A program made the position numbers and the translations under genes. Under the pieces are notes generated by a model. It was not told where the DNA came from, made no database searches, and saw nothing but the letters and a program-made list of their open reading frames with translations. 64,000 bases of DNA from the NCBI RefSeq assembly GCF_014256275.1, contig NZ_JACCFE010000002.1:2728001-2792000 (forward strand). The letters are read 5' to 3'. The DNA comes from Rhodococcus sp. 4CII. Lineage in GTDB: Bacteria; Actinomycetota; Actinomycetes; Mycobacteriales; Mycobacteriaceae. Positions 8,260-17,730 of this stretch are shown piece by piece; position 1 is the stretch's first letter, and every line of letters starts with the position of its first letter.

Positions 8260-9400
8260 CGGGAATGGGGATTCAGTTCCGGACCCTTGACGATCGTGTA
8301 CATGGTCGGGTTGATCGGTACGCTTCTCGTCGCGGGCAAGCTCGCTGATCGATACGGGCGGATTGATCGCCGCGGTGATCGCAGCAGGGCTCCTCCTGTT
8401 GGCCACGAACGTGATATGGCTGTTGGCGGCCAGATTGCTGGCGGGCGCCGCAGTCGGCGCGGCCGTCACCGCGGGCATGTCGGCGACGATCGACCTCACA
8501 CCCGGTCACCGGCGTCGGACTGGATCCATGATCGCTTCCGCTGCAATGGTATTCGGTGCCGGGCTCGGACCACTTCTGTCGGGGACGCTCACTCAGCTCA
8601 TCGACACACCTCAGCCCTGGATATTCGGAATCGTGCTCACGGTGGCGGCGCTGACACTGGTCATCGCAGTACGGTTGCCACTCCACCGCGAATTCGACCA
8701 GGACCGACCTGCCGAGCGACTCTGGTCGTGGCCTTCCGTGCCCCGCCCGAATCGCCGTGAATTTGCTTGGGGTGCAGCCGCATTTGCTGCGGGCATCACG
8801 TCGACCTCCTTCTTCCTTTCCCTCGGACCCTCAGTCCTTGCCACCGGCATCGACTCCCCCAGCCCGCTGCTCGCGGGTGCGACGGCATGCGGCATGTTTC
8901 TGGTAGCGACCGGAATCCAGTTCGCCCTCGCGCATCTACGTACCAGAACCCATCTCGCGCTGAGCTCTTCTGCCGCGTTTGCCTCGATGGTGGCGCTGAC
9001 GGCGAGCGTCACCATCTCCCCGACGCCGGCGTTGTTCGTCCTCGCTGCACTGCTAGCCGGCGCCGCACAGGGCCTTGGCCAGCTTGCGGCACTGACGCTG
9101 ATCGGCACCCGGATCCCCACGAATCATCGCGCCGAAGCAAACGCGGCTTTGAACATTGCCGGCTACATTCCCGCGGCGCTGCTACCTGTGGGAACGGGCT
9201 ATCTGATCCAAAACATGCCCTTCGGCGCGGCCATCACCGTGTTCGCGACAGCCGTCATGGTGTTCTCTCTCGGCGCGTTGATCACCGTACGGATCAGCAC
9301 CGCCCAGCACCTGCGCCCCGGCACCGCGGACGAGCACGTCATCCCCGGTAAGACGGACGGCGCGGCCGAGGAAACGCTGTTGGAAGCGGCGCAGCCATGA
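8242..9400 (+). pseudogene. MFS transporter, 5'-truncated and frameshifted
   Basis: The main frame (8363-9400) encodes about nine hydrophobic segments and a normal C-terminus. The preceding transmembrane piece, PLTIVYMVGLIGTLLVAGKLADRYGR, which holds the conserved loop-2/3 motif of the family, is read in a different frame at about 8275-8362, so there is a frameshift near 8360. The first one or two membrane helices are missing because the frame joins the decayed regulator. A functional drug-type exporter is therefore unlikely unless the long frame is translated alone. The intact part reads like the Bcr/AraJ-type efflux group; substrate unknown. Confidence 0.7.
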
Positions 9401-9524
9401 CATGGGACAGTCGCGTCGCTGGGCGCCATTTGCCCCAGCCTCGATCGCTCAGGGTGACACTCGTCGACGTCGTCGCGGGAAGTTACAGGTGCCGAGTTCC
9501 TGGCAGCAGTTGGTCGAATTGTCT

Positions 9525-10010
9525 TCAGGAGAGTTCGTTGCCGCTCGGCCGTTCGATGTCCCCTGAAACAGAAGGCCCATGGAGCTTTTCATACGCAGTT
9601 TTTTCGGCGTCATGCCGGGACGCTTTCTTCGGGTTTACCAGATCGGGCGGCAATCCATGCCGCTCCAGGCGTCGAGACCGGTTTTGCGCCATGTACGACA
9701 CTGCATAGAACACGGCGAGCAGCACTCCGAGCAAGACCATCGACGCTCGCAGACCGACCGGTCCCGGGAACAGGAAGAACGCAGCGAAGACCGGAACGAA
9801 CGGGACCATGCTACGAACGAGGTGCCGGGGAACCGCCCAGTCACCGACCAGGTCGTTGCGGACCCAGTCCTGCATGGAGTCGGGAAGTTTGCGACCGACC
9901 GCATAGCCCAGCCACTGGATGGGTCCGGGCCTGGTTCGTTGCGTGTTTCGAGACATGACAACTGCCTGTTCATGTTGTGCTGTAGCTGAATTCGTCATGG
10001 TTGTCCTCAT
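9525..10010 (-). CDS. DUF5313 family membrane protein
   Basis: A 161-residue protein restricted to actinobacteria. It has a conserved N-terminal part (PIQWLGYAVGRKLPDSMQDW, then VRNDLVG), two hydrophobic segments at about residues 68-84 and 88-106 (VPVFAAFFLFPGPVGL; ASMVLLGVLLAVFY), and a basic, polar tail. The function of the family is unknown. Its first codons overlap the end of the MarR gene by four bases, so the two are translationally coupled and the MarR protein probably controls this gene. Confidence 0.75.
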   Translation of the reverse strand: MRTTMTNSATAQHEQAVVMSRNTQRTRPGPIQWLGYAVGRKLPDSMQDWVRNDLVGDWAVPRHLVRSMVPFVPVFAAFFLFPGPVGLRASMVLLGVLLAVFYAVSYMAQNRSRRLERHGLPPDLVNPKKASRHDAEKTAYEKLHGPSVSGDIERPSGNELS

Positions 10011-10483
10011 TGATCGAGCGCGCCCGCTTTGAGTGCAGCCTGATTGACGCGGGTGAGAACATCGTGAAGTTCTTCGAGTTCGGCCAGGCTGACCCCGAGT
10101 TTATCGATCACGGCGGGCGGAATCTTCTCGGCTTCCGCGCGCAGCGCGGCACCGGCTTCGGTCAGCTCGACTTCCAATTGCCTCTCGTCGGCCCGGCTGC
10201 GGGTGCGCGTGATCAGTCCGGACGCTTCGAGTCGCTTGAGGAGTGGTGAGAGGGTCGGGGAATCGAGCTGCAATGCGGTCCCGATCTCCTTGACCGCCAT
10301 CGGGGCCTTCCCCCAGAGAGCGAGCATGACCAGATACTGCGGATGCGTCAGCCCCATCGGTTCGAGCAGGGGACGGTAGACGGCGAGGACTGCCCGATTC
10401 GCGATCGCGAGCGCGAAACACACCTGCCGGTCGAGCGCGAGTAGGTCGTCGCCAGCCGTACCTTGTCGGATGTCTGCGGTCAT
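10007..10483 (-). CDS. MarR-family transcriptional regulator (OhrR-like)
   Basis: A 158-residue winged-helix protein. The N-terminus (LALDRQVCFALAIANRAVL) places a Cys near residue 18, the position of the peroxide-sensing Cys of OhrR. The recognition helix region is MAVKEIGTALQLDSPTLSPLLKRLEASGLI and the wing is RTRSRADERQLEVELTEAG. The start at 10483 is preferred because an upstream in-frame ATG at 10513 adds ten residues unlike the family. The gene overlaps DUF5313. Organic peroxide or a similar oxidant is a plausible signal, inferred from the Cys position only. Confidence 0.88.
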   Translation of the reverse strand: MTADIRQGTAGDDLLALDRQVCFALAIANRAVLAVYRPLLEPMGLTHPQYLVMLALWGKAPMAVKEIGTALQLDSPTLSPLLKRLEASGLITRTRSRADERQLEVELTEAGAALRAEAEKIPPAVIDKLGVSLAELEELHDVLTRVNQAALKAGALDQ

Positions 10484-10552
10484 ACGACCATGATACCAGA
10501 ATGATTCGTGCAATAACTATTACTGCACGAATTATCCTGGTCAGTGAGGGGT

Positions 10553-10800
10553 CGTCACGGTAGCCGTGCAACGAGGGGTTCGAGGCCGATTCGCCCACCA
10601 GGGGAGAACGGCGCCTCGGGCCGTACGTGCCGGCACGCGTCGGTGACCCGCAGGTCCCGCAGGAGCTTCGAAGGCGAGAATCCACTCGTAATCGCTCAAC
10701 CCGAAGGAACCCACGGCGTTGGCCCGCGCGGTCTCGATCTCGAACACCACATCCCGCTCCCCCAGCGTGACATCGAGTTCGTGGACGCCGTGGGTGGCCG
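10553..10800 (-). pseudogene. HemQ/chlorite-dismutase-like C-terminal remnant
   Basis: Two consecutive minus-strand pieces look like the end of a HemQ-type protein: 10795-10661 encodes VVFEIETARAN and LSDYEWILAFEAP, and a different frame from about 10665 to 10553 encodes LRVTDACRHVRPEAPF. In HemQ proteins the DYEW-LAFEA segment is followed by an L-R-T-ARRH motif in the same order. The N-terminal two thirds are absent. A short frame at 10987-10904 (starting MVYASQYLDEK) is nearby but I cannot place it. A full hemQ would be expected elsewhere in the genome. Confidence 0.5.
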
Positions 10801-11011
10801 CAGTGGCGGTCGAAGTCCAAACGGGATCCCGGCTGCAGCGTCGAGGGCAGGCGGCACCTGATGCGGGAGGGTGACCGCGCAGTACAGGATGTGGCCACGC
10901 CCTATTGTTCGGCGGTCCGAATGGCCCGGTCCACCCGTTGGACCTGGGAGCGCATCTTCTCGTCGAGATACTGACTTGCGTAAACCATAGCCAGGGTTCT
11001 ACGGTGAGCCG

Positions 11012-12436
11012 ATGACTACCTCGCCGCCCTCGGTCGCCGTACCGGTCCATACCGACAGATCACGGTGGATCGCCCTTGCTGCTGTGTGTTTCGGCATGAT
11101 GCTGACCTTCCTCAACACCACCGCCACCATCGCCTCCGTACCGGCGATCGGGTCGGACCTGAACGCGGACGCAGCGACCACGGTGTGGATTCCGAGCATG
11201 TTCGTGCTCGTGGTGGCGAGCCTGGTGCTCTCAGCCGGCACCCTGGGCGACGTGATCGGACGTCGAGTCTCCTTCGTCGGCGGCGCCGCGACCATGGCCG
11301 TCGGAAGCTTCGCCACCTTCCTCGCCCACACCAGCGCCTGGTTCCTCGCAGCACAGGCCGTCACAGGCATCGGGGCGGCGCTGGTCCTGCCGAATAGTTT
11401 GACCATCATCAGCAGTAGCTTCGCCGACCCCCGAGAGCGCACAGAAGCGATCAGCATCTGGGCGGCGAGCTCCGGCCTCGGACTGGCCATCGGGCCGCTG
11501 TCGGCGGGCGCAGTCATCGACTCGTTCTCCTGGAACGCGGTCTTCCTCGTCAACGCCGTCGCGGCTCTGGTCGTCGCACTGGTGTCGCCAGCAGTGGTCC
11601 CGTCGAGCACACTGCCCGGTGCCCGGCTGGATCTCCCCGGTTTGATCACCGCAACGACAGCAATCGCGGCGCTGACATTCTGGGTGATCGACGGCTCCCA
11701 CAACGGATTCCGATCCCCACGCACCGTCATCTCGATGATCGTCTTCGTCTGCGCCCTCAGCCTTTTCGTCACCATCGAAAGATCTGTCCGCGCGCCCATG
11801 CTCCACCTCGACCTGTTCCGGTCCCGATCGTTCTCCGCCGTCATGCTCGTCAGCACCACCGCATTGTTCGGCTTCACGGGACTGTCCCTGATTTCGGTGC
11901 TGTACTTCGAACGCGTCGGCGGGCTGAGCGCGTGGACCACCGGCCTGCATCTGTTGGCCCTGATGATGACCTACGTCGTCGTCAGCGCGATAGCGCCGCG
12001 ACTTCACCAGCGCACCGGATTCAAATTCATGCTGACCGGCGGACTGGTGATCACCGCCGCTGGCGCCCTGCTGCTGGGACGGGTGCAACCGCACGAGGGT
12101 TGGGCGACGATGACGACCGCATTCGTGGTCCTGGGCCTCGGAATCGGAACACTCATCGCGCCAGCGACCGCAGCGGCGATGAACAGTGTCACCCCGGCCG
12201 AGCACGGTATGGCCAGTGGAACCTTGAACCTGTTCAGGCAACTCGGCAGCGTTCTCGGCACCAGCGTCATGGGATCGATCCTGACCGCGCAACTGTCGAC
12301 AGCCCTGCCGACCCAACCCGCGGACACCGCCTTCACCTCCGCCTTCCATACCTGCGCCGTGGTCGCCGCGGCCGTATTCATCGTCGTCGCGATCCCCACC
12401 GCCTTCCTCGTCCCCGGCAAAGCCGGCCACCACTAG
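11012..12436 (+). CDS. MFS efflux transporter, DHA2 (14-helix) type
   Basis: A 474-residue integral membrane protein of the EmrB/QacA group, pumping drugs or other amphipathic compounds out with proton uptake. Visible signatures are LNTTATIASVPAIGSDL in helix 1, the motif VLSAGTLGDVIGRRVSF between helices 2 and 3, and GIGAALVLPNSLTIISSSF, which is the usual helix 4-5 motif. About fourteen hydrophobic stretches can be counted. It is not in an operon with an intact gene; the frame after it is a broken thioesterase. No regulator is adjacent, so its control is unknown. Confidence 0.9.
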   Translation: MTTSPPSVAVPVHTDRSRWIALAAVCFGMMLTFLNTTATIASVPAIGSDLNADAATTVWIPSMFVLVVASLVLSAGTLGDVIGRRVSFVGGAATMAVGSFATFLAHTSAWFLAAQAVTGIGAALVLPNSLTIISSSFADPRERTEAISIWAASSGLGLAIGPLSAGAVIDSFSWNAVFLVNAVAALVVALVSPAVVPSSTLPGARLDLPGLITATTAIAALTFWVIDGSHNGFRSPRTVISMIVFVCALSLFVTIERSVRAPMLHLDLFRSRSFSAVMLVSTTALFGFTGLSLISVLYFERVGGLSAWTTGLHLLALMMTYVVVSAIAPRLHQRTGFKFMLTGGLVITAAGALLLGRVQPHEGWATMTTAFVVLGLGIGTLIAPATAAAMNSVTPAEHGMASGTLNLFRQLGSVLGTSVMGSILTAQLSTALPTQPADTAFTSAFHTCAVVAAAVFIVVAIPTAFLVPGKAGHH

Positions 12437-12447
12437 AGCTCCAGCTC

Positions 12448-12488
12448 GCACCGCACCGCACCGCACCGCACCGCACCGCACCGCACCG
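12448..12488. repeat. (CCGCA)7 pentanucleotide microsatellite
   Basis: Seven perfect CCGCA units (12451-12485) with partial units at both ends, lying between the transporter stop codon and the thioesterase remnant. The tract sits where the thioesterase start codon and ribosome binding site should be, so slippage here may have removed or shifted that start. Confidence 0.9.
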
Positions 12489-12897
12489 AGAGGTTCCACA
12501 CGATCACCGCCGAACATCAGCGCTCGGAAAACATTCCCTGGGTCGACCCGGGCGAAGTCCTGCGGGAGGCATCCCGCAGGAGCGGACTCGAGATCATGCA
12601 GACCCTGATCCGCGGCGAGCTGCCACCGCCGCCGATCGCGATCCTGTTGCAGTTCTCGACACACTCATCGGCTGCGCAGCCCGCACCACACTGCCCGCCG
12701 GCACCGCAATGACCTCCATCGACATCAACGTCAGCTACCTGCGGAACATCCTCGATACCAGCGGCCCGTTACGCGGAACCGGTCGAGTGATCAAAAACGG
12801 ATCACGCATCGTCTTCGCCGAAGCGGAAATCGCCGACAAGGACGGACAACTCGTCGCCACCGGAACAGGCACAGTTCTCGTAATTCCGCCGAGATAG
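12488..12897 (+). pseudogene. PaaI-type hotdog thioesterase with internal deletion
   Basis: Two pieces of a PaaI-like acyl-CoA thioesterase lie in different frames. 12488-12650 encodes WVDPGEVLREASRRSGLEIM and GELPPPPIAILL; 12652-12897 encodes VLDTLIGCAARTTLPAG, VSYLRNILDTSGPLRGTGRV and ends VLVIPPR. In intact homologues about 35-40 residues including the catalytic HGG motif lie between these pieces, so they are deleted here. No ATG or GTG start with a ribosome binding site is present before the first piece. The gene is not expected to be functional. Confidence 0.8.
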
Positions 12898-12956
12898 ACA
12901 ATCGCGGTCCTCTTCGGACATGCCACCCCAGATGCCGAAGGGTTCTCGGAGGGTCA
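12802..12956 (-). pseudogene. whiB family regulator, C-terminal part (interrupted)
   Basis: Minus-strand reading from 12956 gives LTLREPFGIWGGMSEEDRD, the G(V/I)WGG turn of WhiB proteins, then runs to an in-frame stop at 12802. It continues the N-terminal part at 17781-18005, with the shared LTL codons lying in the 8-bp duplication made by the IS256 insertion. Its end overlaps the thioesterase remnant on the other strand, so the original stop may have been changed. Confidence 0.8.
12949..12956. repeat. Target-site duplication, left copy (GAGGGTCA)
   Basis: Direct repeat partner of 17781-17788, flanking the IS256-family element. Removing one copy and the element restores the whiB reading frame (ALTL-REPFGIWGG). 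Confidence 0.85.
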
Positions 12957-13027
12957 GGGACTGTCGGGATAACGGTTGAACTGGATCTGGCCGACACGCC
13001 GAGTTCTCTTGGCGAGAAGGCAAGACG

Positions 13028-14144
13028 ATGACCGAAACACTTGATCACATGGATCAGTCGAAGATTGACCACCAGAAGCTGGCCCAACAACTGTTGGCCC
13101 AGGCCAAAGCCGAGGGCGTCGAGCTGGTCGGACCGAACGGACTACTCAACCAGCTCACCGCGAACGTCCTCGAAACCGCACTCGAAGCCGAAATGGACGA
13201 GCACCTCGGCTACGAGAAACACCACGTCACGGGACGAAACAGAGAAAACTCCCGGAACGGGAGGCGGACGAAGACCGTGCTCACCGAAATCGGACCGGTA
13301 CAGATCCAGGTGCCACGAGACACCGATGCCTCGTTCGATCCGCAGATCGTCAAGAAACGGCAGCGACGCCTGACCGGGGTCGACGAAATCATTTTGTCCC
13401 TCTCGGCGAAAGGCCTGACCACAGGCGAAATCGCAGCACACTTCGACGACGTCTACGGCGCATCGGTCTCGAAGGAGACCATCAGCAAGATCACCGACAA
13501 GGTCCTCACGGAGATGGCCGAATGGTCCGTCCGTCCCCTCGACCCGGTGTATCCGGTGCTGTTCATCGATGCCATCCACGTCAAGATCCGCGACGGTCAG
13601 GTCGCCAACCGGCCCGTCTATGTCGCCATCGGCGTCACCACCGCCGGGGAACGCGAGATCCTCGGGCTGTGGGCAGGTGACGGCGGGGAGGGGGCCAAGT
13701 TCTGGCTCGCCGTCCTGACGGAAATCCGCAACCGCGGGGTCGCAGACGTGTGCATCGCCGTCTGCGACGGACTCAAGGGACTGCCCGACGCGATCACTAC
13801 CGTGTGGCCACTCACGGTGGTGCAGACCTGCCTGATTCACCTCTTGCGTAACACCTTTCGTTACGCATCGCGTCAGTACTGGGACGAAATGTCACGGGAC
13901 CTGCGGCCGATATACACCGCTGTCAACGAGGCCGCGGCCAAGGAGCAGTTCACCGAGTTCGCCGACAAATGGGGGCCGAGGTATCCGGCGATCGTCCGGC
14001 TGTGGGAAAGCGCCTGGAGCGAGTTCGTGCCCTTCCTCGACTACGACCCCGAGATCCGCCGGGTCATTTGCTCGACGAACGCGATCGAGTCCCTCAACGC
14101 GCGCTACCGGCGGGCGGTGCGGGCGAGGGGCCACTTCCCCAGCG
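13028..14144 (+). pseudogene. IS256-family transposase, 5' part
   Basis: About 372 codons of a mutator-type transposase. The DDE residues are all in this part: Asp in FIDAIHVKIRDG, Asp in VAVCDGLKGLP-like IAVCDGLKGLPDA, and Glu in STNAIESLNARYRRAVRARG. The family then continues FP-x-EQAALKCLYL, but here the frame passes after HFP into foreign sequence. The matching 3' end is found at 17589-17730. The frame is otherwise undamaged, so the interruption appears to be the only lesion. Confidence 0.9.
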
Positions 14145-14163
14145 TTCTGTGGAATCAAGATTG

Positions 14164-16455
14164 TCAAGTTCGTGCTGGTCGGCCATGGTTGACGGCGACG
14201 ATCGGCAACGGGGTGGCGGTCAGTTGGCGTGGTGTTGTTCCGGCCGGGGTCGGAACGTCGGCGAGGCGTTGCAGTAGCTGGTCGAGGGCGGCTTGGCCGT
14301 CTTCGACGGCTGCTTGTTCATCGTCGGTGAGTGGGATGCTGACGAGCATGCGCTGAAGGTTCGATTTCGCCTGCAAGAGTTCACTTTTGCTGGACTCTTT
14401 GGGTATGTAGAAGTCACAGCGGGCGCAGGCCATGCGGTGCGGGCATTGCTCGAAGAAGGTGTAGCTGCAGAATCCGTGGCCGAGGTCGTAGTGCTGCCAA
14501 GGCTCACCAACGGCGGCAGCGCCGGAAGTCGCAGCGTCGCGGTCAACGAGGACTTCGATGGTGCGGACGTTGCGCGCGAAGTAACCGGCGTCGTTGTATG
14601 CCTTGGCCAGGGTATTCGGGGTAATTCTGGCGTAGTGCTGGGTCGATTCCGGGCTGCGGTGCCCGAGCCAAGCCTGCAGCTCGAACAGCGTCATCGGTTC
14701 CTTGGCGTTGTAGAGCTGTGTCGCGATGGTGGAGCGAGCGCGGTGGCTGGTGATCGGCCCGCGAACGTCGGCGGCAGGAATGTCGGCCTTGCGGCAGAGC
14801 GCGGGGATGATCGTGTCGTTGATGTAGTTCTTGCTGATCCGCCCGGCCCGGACTGCGAACAGGAAGTGCACCTTCTCACCGGTTTTCCGGTCCAGCATCG
14901 GTGGTTGCGCGGGGCGCAGGGCCTGCCATGCTTCGATCGCCCGGCCCAACAACGGGTCGACGGGCTTGGTGAACGCGGTGCCAGTCTTGTGGGTAGGGAT
15001 ATCGAGCAGACAGACCGATGAGTCGGTCTGCTGTCGGTCATCGACGACGGCGGGCTGATCGTGTTGCCAGCGGATGCAGCCGACCCGAAGCCGGGCGATT
15101 TCGTCGCTGCGCTGGCCGGCGAACAGCCAGGTCAGCGTGACGGCGCGGACCATGTCGACCGGGTGGGCCCCGGGTCCTGCGGGCAGGTCGCCGGGATCGA
15201 GGTTGAGGCCGGCCCAGAGAAGTTTGGCCCAGAGGTCATCGGCGATCACTCGCGGGTCGGGTCCTTGCAGTGCCCGGATGCTGCGCGGGGTTTCCAATGC
15301 TCGCGCGGGGTCGAATCGACGCGGGATCCAGTCCCAGTCCTGGATATCGCGGAAGAAAGTGCGGACGATCCGGATGTAGGTGCGTTTCGTTTTCGCCGAC
15401 AATGGTTTTCCGAGCTGTTCGATGCGGCTCTCACGCCAGCTCTCCGATTGGATGTGGTCGCCGACATGCATGCGGTCGACGGCGGCGATCCAGGCCGAGC
15501 AGGTCTGCCGTGTCCAGTCAGCGGGCCCGGTGATATCGGGATGGTCGGCGGCGAGCCAACGGCCGATCTTGGCCAGCACGACGCGATGGGTGTCGCGGGT
15601 ACTCGGTTGGACCGTCGCGGTGGCGTGCCAGCGTTCGACCGCCTGCGCCCAGCCCGGGGCGGTGCCGGTGATGGGGACGGGCCCGTCCCCGTATCGCGGT
15701 GCCGGTGGAGGGCCGGTGTGGCCGAGCGTGGCCAGAGCCCGGTGAACGCCGTGCAGGTGGCGGCCGTGGAAGTGCCGTTCGATCGCCGCGTCCGCCCGCA
15801 GCCGGTCCAGCGCCGATGAGGTGAGCTCGTTCAGCATCGGGCTGCGGTTGAGCAGCAACAAGGTGCAGATCATCGACTCCAGATTCGCGGCACGATATCC
15901 CCATCCGTTCAGCACCGCGCGAACCGGCTCGACCGCCTGATCGACGCTGACGGAACCGAATATCCGCTGCGCCAACGTCTGCCGCGCGAACGGGCCGACC
16001 AGATCGAATGCGGTGAACCCGGTGAGCAAATAGGCATGAACGAGCAGATAGGGACGTGCCTGCATGCCGACCTGCCCCCGGAAACGCTCCCGCAGCTGCT
16101 GTGGGCGCAGCAGCTCGGCCCACTCCTGCGTCGACCAGGACCAGAAGTCGCGGCCCAGCTCACCGCAGCGATGCAGGACGATCGCGGTGGCGTAGCGGGC
16201 GAACCGTCGCTGGAACACGGTGTCGGGATGCCAGTGCAGAGCCGCGATCGCCTCGTCCAGTGGTGCGGTCAACCGCGCAATCGCCTGCCACTGCGGGTGT
16301 TCGCGCTCCCGGTCGAGCCGTAGCAGGTCGAAACCGAGGGTCTGCAGCGCATCGGACTCGTTCTTCGAGAGCCGCCCGTGGCGACGGAAACGATCCAGCC
16401 GTAGCGGCCACTCCCAAACGGATGGTGCTGTCTGCGAATTCATCATCATTGTCAT
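14164..16455 (-). CDS. tnpB: Tyrosine recombinase, Tn554 TnpB-like
   Basis: A 763-residue recombinase; the start at 16455 is chosen because ATGA there overlaps the stop of the upstream recombinase. The N-terminal about 270 residues are an accessory region, followed by a core-binding domain (VVLAKIGRWLAADHPDI region) and the catalytic domain. Catalytic residues are the Arg in FAGQRSDEIARL, the HxxR in SHRARSTI and the His/Tyr in LGHRSPESTQHY. After it comes a Cys-rich segment (FCSYTFFEQCPHRMACARC) that resembles a zinc knuckle, as in TnpB of Tn554. It probably acts with TnpA in a heteromeric synapse. Confidence 0.88.
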   Translation of the reverse strand: MTMMMNSQTAPSVWEWPLRLDRFRRHGRLSKNESDALQTLGFDLLRLDREREHPQWQAIARLTAPLDEAIAALHWHPDTVFQRRFARYATAIVLHRCGELGRDFWSWSTQEWAELLRPQQLRERFRGQVGMQARPYLLVHAYLLTGFTAFDLVGPFARQTLAQRIFGSVSVDQAVEPVRAVLNGWGYRAANLESMICTLLLLNRSPMLNELTSSALDRLRADAAIERHFHGRHLHGVHRALATLGHTGPPPAPRYGDGPVPITGTAPGWAQAVERWHATATVQPSTRDTHRVVLAKIGRWLAADHPDITGPADWTRQTCSAWIAAVDRMHVGDHIQSESWRESRIEQLGKPLSAKTKRTYIRIVRTFFRDIQDWDWIPRRFDPARALETPRSIRALQGPDPRVIADDLWAKLLWAGLNLDPGDLPAGPGAHPVDMVRAVTLTWLFAGQRSDEIARLRVGCIRWQHDQPAVVDDRQQTDSSVCLLDIPTHKTGTAFTKPVDPLLGRAIEAWQALRPAQPPMLDRKTGEKVHFLFAVRAGRISKNYINDTIIPALCRKADIPAADVRGPITSHRARSTIATQLYNAKEPMTLFELQAWLGHRSPESTQHYARITPNTLAKAYNDAGYFARNVRTIEVLVDRDAATSGAAAVGEPWQHYDLGHGFCSYTFFEQCPHRMACARCDFYIPKESSKSELLQAKSNLQRMLVSIPLTDDEQAAVEDGQAALDQLLQRLADVPTPAGTTPRQLTATPLPIVAVNHGRPART

Positions 16456-17516
16456 CGGCGACTGGTCTCCTGCTCGTCGAGGCGAGCCAGCATCTCCACC
16501 CGCCATGAGTGGATGTGGTTCATGCCGAGAGCGAGCTTGTCGGCCAGCTCCCGCCCGGACAGGTGGATATAGGTGAGTGTGGTTTCGGTGCTGCGATGTC
16601 CGGCGAAGGTGGCGATCGCGTGTAGTTCCCAACCCGTCCGTGCCAGGTCCGTCAAGCACAGATGCCGGGTCGTGTGGGTGGAGAACTGCGGCACTCCCGC
16701 ATCGACTGCGATGCGTCGCACCACTTTCGACCATGTCCACAAACTCAACGGATCGGCATGGTTGCGGCGTGACTCGGACAGAAACAGCGGTCCTCGGGCC
16801 TGGCTTATGGTCGCTCGATGCGTCAAATACTTTTGCAGCAACACCCCGGTTGGCGCCGAATACGGCACTATTCGCTCGAGCCGGTTCTTCGTCGTCTCCG
16901 CCCGCACTCGTAACATCCGACGAGCTGGATCCAGGTCGTCGGTGCGCAGGGAGCACAACTCCTCGCGGCGCAGCGCGGCGTCGTAGGCCAGTGCGAGCAT
17001 CAGCCGGTTACGCGGCGGCTCGGCCGCGGCGACGGCGAGGATGTCGAGCCACTGCTGCTCGGTTGGAATCCACGGAAGTTTCACGAGCCGTGGCACCAGG
17101 CCACGCTGCTGTCCACCCCACTTCCGCCCTGGCGTATACCTGCCTCGACCAACAGGATTAGATTCCCGAACACCTTCCTCCACCAAAAAGTCGAAAAATA
17201 ACCGCACCGGCACCAGCCGCTGCTGGATCGTGGCATTTGCCAATCCACACCCGGAATCGATCGACACCACGTTCCTGCCGCGACGGCTGGCCCGCCCGGT
17301 CAGCTCGCGAACGAACACCGCGACATCCGCCCGGTTCGCGGCGACCGGGTCGATGCCATGGTCCTCACAGACCTGCAGGAACTCCGCCAGCCCGCGCGCA
17401 TACGCGTCGATCGTCCGCGGTGCTCGACCCAGATCGACCCACACTCGCAACCAGCCTGCCGCGCGTTCGTGTCTGCCGAGCACCGGCCACTTCTCCTCCA
17501 GCACCACCGTTCCCAA
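16452..17516 (-). CDS. tnpA: Tyrosine recombinase, Tn554 TnpA-like
   Basis: A 354-residue integrase-family protein, close in length to Tn554 TnpA. The SAM-like core-binding domain is residues about 20-125 (RTIDAYARGLAEFLQVCEDHG). The catalytic domain shows Arg in DAALRREELCSLR, HTTRH, and HRSTETTLTYIH with the nucleophilic Tyr. The stop codon overlaps the start of the second recombinase by four bases, so the two are translationally coupled. An upstream space of about 70 bases to the element end should hold its promoter. Confidence 0.9.
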   Translation of the reverse strand: MGTVVLEEKWPVLGRHERAAGWLRVWVDLGRAPRTIDAYARGLAEFLQVCEDHGIDPVAANRADVAVFVRELTGRASRRGRNVVSIDSGCGLANATIQQRLVPVRLFFDFLVEEGVRESNPVGRGRYTPGRKWGGQQRGLVPRLVKLPWIPTEQQWLDILAVAAAEPPRNRLMLALAYDAALRREELCSLRTDDLDPARRMLRVRAETTKNRLERIVPYSAPTGVLLQKYLTHRATISQARGPLFLSESRRNHADPLSLWTWSKVVRRIAVDAGVPQFSTHTTRHLCLTDLARTGWELHAIATFAGHRSTETTLTYIHLSGRELADKLALGMNHIHSWRVEMLARLDEQETSRR

Positions 17517-17588
17517 GCCTGCCTCCCAGTTCCGTGGTTTCCTTGGCCGAGATCGTTCCAGCCTCGTTCTGATTCCACGTAACTAATA

Positions 17589-17730
17589 AGCAGGCCGCGC
17601 TCAAGTGCCTCTACCTCGCCACCCGGTCGCTGGACCCGACGGGTAAGGGAAGAGCACGATGGGTGACGAGGTGGAAGCCGGCCCTCAACGCGTTTGCTAT
17701 CACATTCGAAGGCCGAATCACCCCAACCGT
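17589..17730 (+). pseudogene. IS256-family transposase, 3' part
   Basis: Reading from 17589 gives EQAALKCLYLATRSLDPTGK, then WVTRWKPALNAFAITFEGRI and a stop at 17728-17730. This is the usual C-terminus of actinobacterial IS256 transposases and completes the gene whose first 372 codons are at 13028-14144. Precise excision of the intervening element would restore a protein of about 420 residues. Confidence 0.88.

Larger units (their letters stand above)
14145..17588. mobile_element. Tn554-like element with two tyrosine recombinases
   Basis: This about 3.44-kb block splits the IS256 transposase gene at codons for FP(S)EQ. Boundaries are inferred from joining the transposase frame and may be off by a few bases. 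Near the ends are inverted copies of GTGGAATCA (14149-14157 and, as TGATTCCAC, 17570-17578). No direct duplication is obvious, as expected for Tn554-type transposition. It carries only tnpA- and tnpB-like genes; no tnpC-like gene or cargo was seen. Confidence 0.75.

Noticed and set aside
10904..10987. The short frame beginning MVYASQYLDEK as part of the HemQ remnant.
   Set aside because: I could not align it to any part of HemQ, so it was not included in the call.
16456..16956. An N-terminal extension of the second tyrosine recombinase of about 167 codons.
   Set aside because: It overlaps the first recombinase in another frame; the ATGA overlap at 16455 and the start of integrase-like sequence argue for the shorter protein.
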